Below, piece after piece: positions 5,470 through 9,658 of a DNA stretch of 9,658 nucleotides. The stretch covers positions 1 through 9,658 of the forward strand of contig DQWO01000220.1 of the NCBI GenBank assembly GCA_011042595.1, given 5' to 3'. Below the pieces are notes generated by a model. The model did not search any database, had not been told where the DNA came from, and saw only the letters and a program-made list of their open reading frames with translations. The stretch's first letter is position 1. Every line of letters starts with the position of its first letter. The position numbers and the translations under genes are program-made. Source of the stretch: Pseudomonadota bacterium (GTDB lineage Bacteria > Desulfobacterota > Anaeroferrophillalia > Anaeroferrophillales > Anaeroferrophillaceae).

Positions 5470-7449
5470 TTAACCGCGGTTTTCCCGGGTGTCAACCAGG
5501 CCTTGGACCACAGAGGGATCCGCCAGGGTTGAGGTGTCGCCAAAGCCTTTAGGATCGACTTCATTGGCGGCAATCTTGCGCAGGATGCGGCGCATGATTT
5601 TCCCGGAACGGGTTTTCGGCAGTGCCGGAGCCCACTGGATCATATCCGGGCTGGCAATCGGTCCAATCTCTTTGCGGACCAGAGCAACCAGTTCCTTCTT
5701 GAGGGCGTCGGTGCCTTCAACACCGGCATTCAGGGTGACATAGGCGTAGATGCCCTGACCCTTGATCTCGTGCGGCATGCCAACCACGGCGGCTTCGGCC
5801 ACGTTTTCATTCAGCACCAGGGCACTTTCTACTTCAGCGGTACCCATCCGATGACCGGAGACGTTGATAACGTCATCAATGCGGCCCATGAGCCGGTAAT
5901 CGCCGTTTTCTTCACGCATGGCGCCGTCACCGGTGAAGTAGTAGCCGTCGTACTGGACGAAATAAGTCATTTTAAAACGTTCAGGATCACCGTAAACGCC
6001 GCGCATCAGGCCGGGCCATGGCCGTCTGATACACAAGGCACCTTCACCCGGGCCTTTAATCTCAACACCAGTGGCGGGCTCAACAATCAGCGGGTCGCAA
6101 CCAAAGAACGGGGTAGTGGCGTAGCCTGGTTTCATATCGATGGCGCCGGGGAGGCCGGTAATCAGGATGCCGCCGGTTTCGGTTTGCCACCAGGTGTCGA
6201 CGATGGGGCATTTACTGCGGCCGGGAAGCTCATAATACCATTTCCAGGCTTCCGGATTGATGGGTTCACCAACGGTGCCCAAGAGGGTCAGACTGTCAAG
6301 TTTATCAAGGCGGCTGGTGACAAAGCTGTCGCCCTGGCCGGCGATGGCGCGGATGGCTGTCGGCGCGGTATAGAGGGTGTTGATTTTGTGTTTGCCGATA
6401 ATATCCCAGTAGCGGCCGGCATCCGGGTAGTTGGGTACCCCTTCAAACATAACTGAGGTGGCGCCGTTGCACAGGGGACCATAAACGATGTAGGAATGCC
6501 CGGTGACCCAGCCAATGTCGGCAGCGCAAAAATAGATGTCGCCGTCATGGTAGTCAAAGATATTTTTGTGGGTGAAAGCAGTGTAGAGCAGGTAGCCGCC
6601 GGTTGTATGGATAACCCCTTTGGGTTTGCCGGTAGAGCCGGAGGTGTAGAGCAGGAAGAGCGGGTCTTCTGAATCCATCCATTCCGGTTCGCAGTTGGCA
6701 TCAACCTTGGCCATCTCATCTTCGTAAGAAAGGTCATACCCTGCTTTCATGGGTACATCGACGTCGGCTTCGTGTTTGACGATAATCGTATTTTTAATGG
6801 TCGGGCACTGGGCCACGGCGGCATCAACATTGGTTTTCTGGTTGATGACCTTGGCACCGCGATAATAGGCATTGCAGGAGATTAAAAAGTTGGAATCACA
6901 GTCCTGGATCCGGTCTTTCAGGGCATCAGCTGAAAAACCACCGAAGACGATGGAGTGCATGGCCCCGATTCTGGTGCAGGCAAGCATGGTGATGGCCAGT
7001 TCTGGAATCATCGGCAGATAGATGGTTACCCGGTCGCCTCTTTTGACGCCATGGGCTTTCATGACGTTGGCAAATTTGCAGACCTGTTCATGCAGCTCTT
7101 TATAGGTGTATTTCCGGTCGACCGTGGGTTCGTTACCTTCAAAGATGATCGCAACCTGATCGCCGCGTTTTTCCAGGTGACGGTCAAGGCAGTTGTAGGA
7201 GACATTTAATTTGCCGCCCAGAAACCATTTCAGGTAAACTTCATCCTTGCTGAATTTCCAGTCCTGAACCTTATCCCATTTTTTGAACCAGGTGACATAT
7301 TCTTCGGCAATCCGGGCCCAGAAGCCATCGTTATCGTTGATGGATTCATCGTACAGTTTCTGGTATTCTTCCCGGCTTTTGAAGTACGCTTTTTTGCGGA
7401 ACTCTTCCGGTACGGGATAGACTTTTTTCAGTTCTGTTGCGTCAGCCAT
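5470..7449 (-). CDS. acs: Acetyl-CoA synthetase, AMP-forming
   Basis: The enzyme activates acetate in two steps (acetate + ATP to acetyl-AMP, then CoA to acetyl-CoA) and is cytosolic. At 659 residues it is full length for the family. Residues 1-120 hold the N-terminal ACS block ([19 protein letters not shown]). The ATP-binding loop [11 protein letters not shown] is at 268-278, the acetate pocket and adenylation motif [10 protein letters not shown] at 418-427, YFTGDG at 504-509, the hinge region [13 protein letters not shown] at 522-534, and the C-terminal [16 protein letters not shown] at 611-626. K617 is the catalytic lysine, which in the family can be acetylated as an off-switch. The start follows a strong ribosome site and the gene ends at a clear terminator, so it is probably monocistronic. 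It is divergent from the paralogous prpE-like gene. Confidence 0.97.
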   Translation of the reverse strand: MADATELKKVYPVPEEFRKKAYFKSREEYQKLYDESINDNDGFWARIAEEYVTWFKKWDKVQDWKFSKDEVYLKWFLGGKLNVSYNCLDRHLEKRGDQVAIIFEGNEPTVDRKYTYKELHEQVCKFANVMKAHGVKRGDRVTIYLPMIPELAITMLACTRIGAMHSIVFGGFSADALKDRIQDCDSNFLISCNAYYRGAKVINQKTNVDAAVAQCPTIKNTIIVKHEADVDVPMKAGYDLSYEDEMAKVDANCEPEWMDSEDPLFLLYTSGSTGKPKGVIHTTGGYLLYTAFTHKNIFDYHDGDIYFCAADIGWVTGHSYIVYGPLCNGATSVMFEGVPNYPDAGRYWDIIGKHKINTLYTAPTAIRAIAGQGDSFVTSRLDKLDSLTLLGTVGEPINPEAWKWYYELPGRSKCPIVDTWWQTETGGILITGLPGAIDMKPGYATTPFFGCDPLIVEPATGVEIKGPGEGALCIRRPWPGLMRGVYGDPERFKMTYFVQYDGYYFTGDGAMREENGDYRLMGRIDDVINVSGHRMGTAEVESALVLNENVAEAAVVGMPHEIKGQGIYAYVTLNAGVEGTDALKKELVALVRKEIGPIASPDMIQWAPALPKTRSGKIMRRILRKIAANEVDPKGFGDTSTLADPSVVQGLVDTRENRG

Positions 7450-7454
7450 GAAAA

Positions 7455-7462
7455 TCCTCCTT
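7455..7462 (-). promoter_or_regulatory. Ribosome binding site of acs
   Basis: Minus-strand AAGGAGGA ends 5 nt before the ATG at 7447-7449. It is a near-perfect Shine-Dalgarno sequence and settles the acs start. Confidence 0.85.
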
Positions 7463-8047
7463 CTCTGTAAAAAGTTAAGTGATGTTTTCCACTAATATCC
7501 GGCTTCATAATAAAGCTTTAAAACCAGATTACTTGCCCGGCTCAGTTTGTGGGAATTACCACATTATTATGGGTTTGTCTGAAAAGACACACTGTCTGTA
7601 TTTAGATTAATGTTTCATTGAAAGTGTTAAGATGTGGCAAACTGCCCGGATAATCATTGCGTTTTTACCAGGCTTTTAAAGCTGCGGTAAAACATGAGTG
7701 TGTATTTATTATACTGAAATTTTTTTCTATAAGAGGAACGGGAAAATGTCAAGGGAAAAATGATGGCCAAACTGAAGGGATATTCAGCTTAACTTTGTGC
7801 AATTATTCATTATGTATAGTGAAAATCCGAATAGTATCATCGGTTGTTACCACTCCATATGTCCTTGACATGGACCCTGTTTATAGTTTATGAAAGTCAA
7901 TACTGTATACGTGTGTATATGGTCAATAATGTTTAAGTGCATTCATATCGCCGTACCTGATAACTGATTAAATTCATGTTTTAATTGGTGCTTATACGGA
8001 AAGTATAGTTGCCGGATGAGCTGATGATTATAGATAACCACTAGATT
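7463..8047. promoter_or_regulatory. Divergent regulatory region between acs and prpE, no gene seen
   Basis: This AT-rich stretch must carry the promoters of both outward-facing genes. The one perfect -35 hexamer, TTGACA at 7865-7870 (+), is followed 18 bp on by TATGAA (7889-7894, four of six), a weak promoter candidate for prpE that would give a leader of about 160 nt. Dyads that could be operators are TTTTACC/GGTAAAA at 7663-7692 (with GCTT/AAGC inside), GTGGGAATTACCAC at 7549-7562, and TAAAGCTTTA at about 7512-7521. GTCAATA occurs twice (7896-7902 and 7922-7928) around the GTATAC/GTATAT tract. No sigma-54 site with correct GG-N10-GC spacing was found. A 78-codon frame from a TTG at 7657 lacks a ribosome site and is not called. 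Confidence 0.5.
7663..7692. promoter_or_regulatory. Imperfect 30-bp dyad, possible operator
   Basis: TTTTACC (7663-7669) and GGTAAAA (7686-7692) are perfectly inverted and enclose a second small dyad, GCTT/AAGC, at 7672-7682. It lies between the two divergent synthetase genes. It could bind a dimeric regulator or form a small RNA hairpin; no regulator family is recognised. Confidence 0.3.
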
Positions 8048-8055
8048 GAGGAGGA
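8048..8055 (+). promoter_or_regulatory. Ribosome binding site of prpE
   Basis: GAGGAGGA lies 4 nt before the ATG at 8060-8062. This strong Shine-Dalgarno sequence fixes the start of the divergent synthetase gene. Confidence 0.85.
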
Positions 8056-8059
8056 CAGT

Positions 8060-9658
8060 ATGGGGAAATATGATGAGGTGTATCGTCAATCAATTGAAGA
8101 TCCGGACGCGTTTTGGGCCGAGGCTGCCGAGGATGTCCAGTGGGTGAAAAAATGGGATAAGGTGCTGGATGACTATGGCAAACCCTATTTCTACCGTTGG
8201 TTTACCGGCGGGGAATTAAATAGCTGTTACAATGCCATCGATTATCATGTGGAAAACGGCCGGGCTGATCAGGTGGCGATTATTTATGACAGTCCCCAGA
8301 CCAATACGGTTAAGAAAATTACCTATCGCGAATTGCAGGACCAGGTTTCCCGCTTTGCCGGGGTTATCCGCTCCCAGGGCCTGGAAAAGGGCGATACAGC
8401 CATTATCTACATGCCGATGATCCCCGAAACCTTGGTGGCCATGTTGGCCTGCGCCCGGATCGGGGTGGTTCATTCGGTGGTTTTCGGTGGTTTTGCCCCT
8501 AATGAACTGGCAATCCGGATCAATGACGCCAAGCCGAAACTGATTATCTCTGCTTCCTGCGGCCTGGAAGGGGCGACCAAGGTTATTGCCTATAAACCGC
8601 TGCTGGACAAAGCCATTGAGCTGGCCGAGGTAAAACCGGAGAAATGCATCATTTTTCAGCGTCCCCAGGTGCAGTCCGAGCTGATTGCCGGCCGGGATCT
8701 GGATTGGGATGGTGCCATGGCTCAAGCCGAACCGACTGAATGTGTTACTGTGGCCGCCACCGATCCGCTCTATATTCTCTATACTTCCGGAACTACCGGG
8801 ATTCCCAAAGGGGTGGTGCGCGACAACGGCGGGCACGCGGTGGCGATGAAATGGAGTATGCGTAATGTCTACGATGTCCAGCCCGGAGACGTTTACTGGG
8901 CGGCATCCGATGTTGGCTGGGTTGTGGGCCATTCCTATATTGTCTACGCGCCTTTGATGCTGGGCTGTACTACTATCGTTTATGAGGGTAAACCTGTCGG
9001 TACCCCGGATGCCGGCGCTTTCTGGCGGGTGATTTCCGAGCACAAGGTCAAGGTGTTGTTTACAGCGCCGACGGCTTTTCGGGCGATCAAAAAGGAAGAT
9101 CCCAAAGGTGAGCTGCTGAAAAAGTATGATCTTTCCTGTTTTAAATATCTCTTCCTGGCTGGTGAGCGTCTCGATCCCGATACCTATCACTGGGCTTCCG
9201 ATCTGCTGCAGAAGCCGGTTATCGATCACTGGTGGCAGACGGAAACCGCCTGGGCTATTGCCGCCAACTGTATGGGGATTGAACCTCTCCCCATCAAACC
9301 AGGTTCTCCCACCAAAGCGGTTCCCGGATACAATATTAAGATTCTTGACAGTGACGGGAATGAACTGCCGGCCAACAGTGAAGGTATCGTTACCATTAAG
9401 CTGCCGCTGCCTCCAGGCTGTCTGCCGACCTTGTGGCAGCAGGATCAGCGCTTCAAGGAATCCTACGTCAGCATGTATCCGGGCTACTATTTTACCGGGG
9501 ATGGTGGTTATATTGATGATGAGGGCTATGTCTACATCATGGGTCGGGTGGATGATGTTATCAACGTTGCCGGTCATCGTCTTTCTACCGGTGGGATGGA
9601 GGAGATTGTTGCCACTCATCCGGATGTGGCCGAGTGCGCGGTCCTGGGAGTTGAAGAC
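8060..9658 (+). CDS. prpE: Propionyl-CoA synthetase-like acyl-CoA synthetase, 3'-partial
   Basis: This AMP-forming ligase is related to acs but closer to propionate-CoA ligases (PrpE/ACSS3). It starts MGKYDEVYRQSIEDPDAFWAE with no long N-terminal extension. It has the ATP loop YTSGTTGIPKG at 241-251, HWWQTET at 390-396, the PrpE-like segment GIEPLPIKPGSPTKAVPGY soon after, YFTGDGG at 477-483 and the hinge GRVDDVINVAGHR from 495. The 533 codons present are uninterrupted to the window edge; about 100 residues, including the catalytic C-terminal lysine, are missing. TET is followed by AWAI where acs has GG, a change near the adenylation motif. Substrate is inferred as propionate, but acetate or another short acid is possible. 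Paired with divergent acs, it suggests short-chain fatty acid uptake and activation. Confidence 0.9.
   Translation, partial: MGKYDEVYRQSIEDPDAFWAEAAEDVQWVKKWDKVLDDYGKPYFYRWFTGGELNSCYNAIDYHVENGRADQVAIIYDSPQTNTVKKITYRELQDQVSRFAGVIRSQGLEKGDTAIIYMPMIPETLVAMLACARIGVVHSVVFGGFAPNELAIRINDAKPKLIISASCGLEGATKVIAYKPLLDKAIELAEVKPEKCIIFQRPQVQSELIAGRDLDWDGAMAQAEPTECVTVAATDPLYILYTSGTTGIPKGVVRDNGGHAVAMKWSMRNVYDVQPGDVYWAASDVGWVVGHSYIVYAPLMLGCTTIVYEGKPVGTPDAGAFWRVISEHKVKVLFTAPTAFRAIKKEDPKGELLKKYDLSCFKYLFLAGERLDPDTYHWASDLLQKPVIDHWWQTETAWAIAANCMGIEPLPIKPGSPTKAVPGYNIKILDSDGNELPANSEGIVTIKLPLPPGCLPTLWQQDQRFKESYVSMYPGYYFTGDGGYIDDEGYVYIMGRVDDVINVAGHRLSTGGMEEIVATHPDVAECAVLGVED

Noticed and set aside
5770..6456. 228-codon open frame on the plus strand
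   Set aside because: It lies inside acs on the opposite strand and is explained by codon bias of the well-supported acs gene.
7640..7660. Possible sigma-54 promoter (GG then GC in the 7649-7660 region)
   Set aside because: The spacing is 9 bases instead of 10 and the flanking consensus is absent.
7657..7893. 78-codon frame starting at TTG in the acs/prpE spacer
   Set aside because: It has no ribosome site, a rare start codon, no recognisable protein features and lies in AT-rich regulatory DNA.
8216..9619. 467-codon open frame on the minus strand
   Set aside because: It lies entirely antisense to the prpE-like gene, which has all family motifs and a strong ribosome site. The antisense translation mirrors the codon pattern and shows no domain.
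1..9658. CRISPR arrays, tRNA or rRNA genes
   Set aside because: No regularly spaced direct repeats and no cloverleaf or rRNA-like sequence were seen on either strand.

Overview
The window suggests a chromosomal segment of an anaerobic Gram-negative bacterium, most likely Desulfobacterota (the former Deltaproteobacteria). This is an inference from the gene content: AMP-forming acetyl-CoA and propionyl-CoA synthetases, a 2-hydroxyacyl-CoA dehydratase family protein, a c-di-GMP gene cluster, and the style of the proteins. No rRNA or other taxonomic marker is present.

Layout. Positions 1 to about 1496 (+) are the 3' part of a group II intron. It holds a reverse transcriptase/maturase gene that is already open at base 2, then RNA domains V and VI. 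The intron 5' end lies outside the window. Immediately after the predicted 3' splice site is a 17-bp motif, and it supplies the last codons of the next gene. Positions 1500-4073 (-) form a compact three-gene cluster transcribed right to left: a GGDEF diguanylate cyclase with an intact I-site, an unusual PilZ-like protein, and a membrane-anchored GerMN-domain protein. Positions 4288-5304 (-) encode a stand-alone protein of the 2-hydroxyacyl-CoA dehydratase / benzoyl-CoA reductase (HgdB/BcrC) family. Its leader is occupied by a 67-bp near-perfect palindrome (5316-5382) whose ends carry the same 17-bp motif found at 1504-1520. A strong hairpin terminator follows at 5417-5449.

Positions 5470-7449 (-) encode acetyl-CoA synthetase (acs). 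From 8060 (+) to the window end runs a divergent, 3'-truncated propionyl-CoA synthetase-like gene (prpE). The two are separated by 610 bp of AT-rich, apparently non-coding regulatory DNA.

How the genes relate. acs and prpE activate acetate and propionate to their CoA thioesters, and their head-to-head layout suggests shared control. The cyclase makes c-di-GMP, and the PilZ-like protein encoded directly downstream is a candidate receptor. The most unusual structure is the repeat family: one full palindromic copy sits just upstream of a start codon, and one half-copy is fused to the 3' end of the GerMN gene next to the intron boundary. I found no convincing new defence or enzymatic system. The intron/palindrome relationship is the most interesting thing to follow up.
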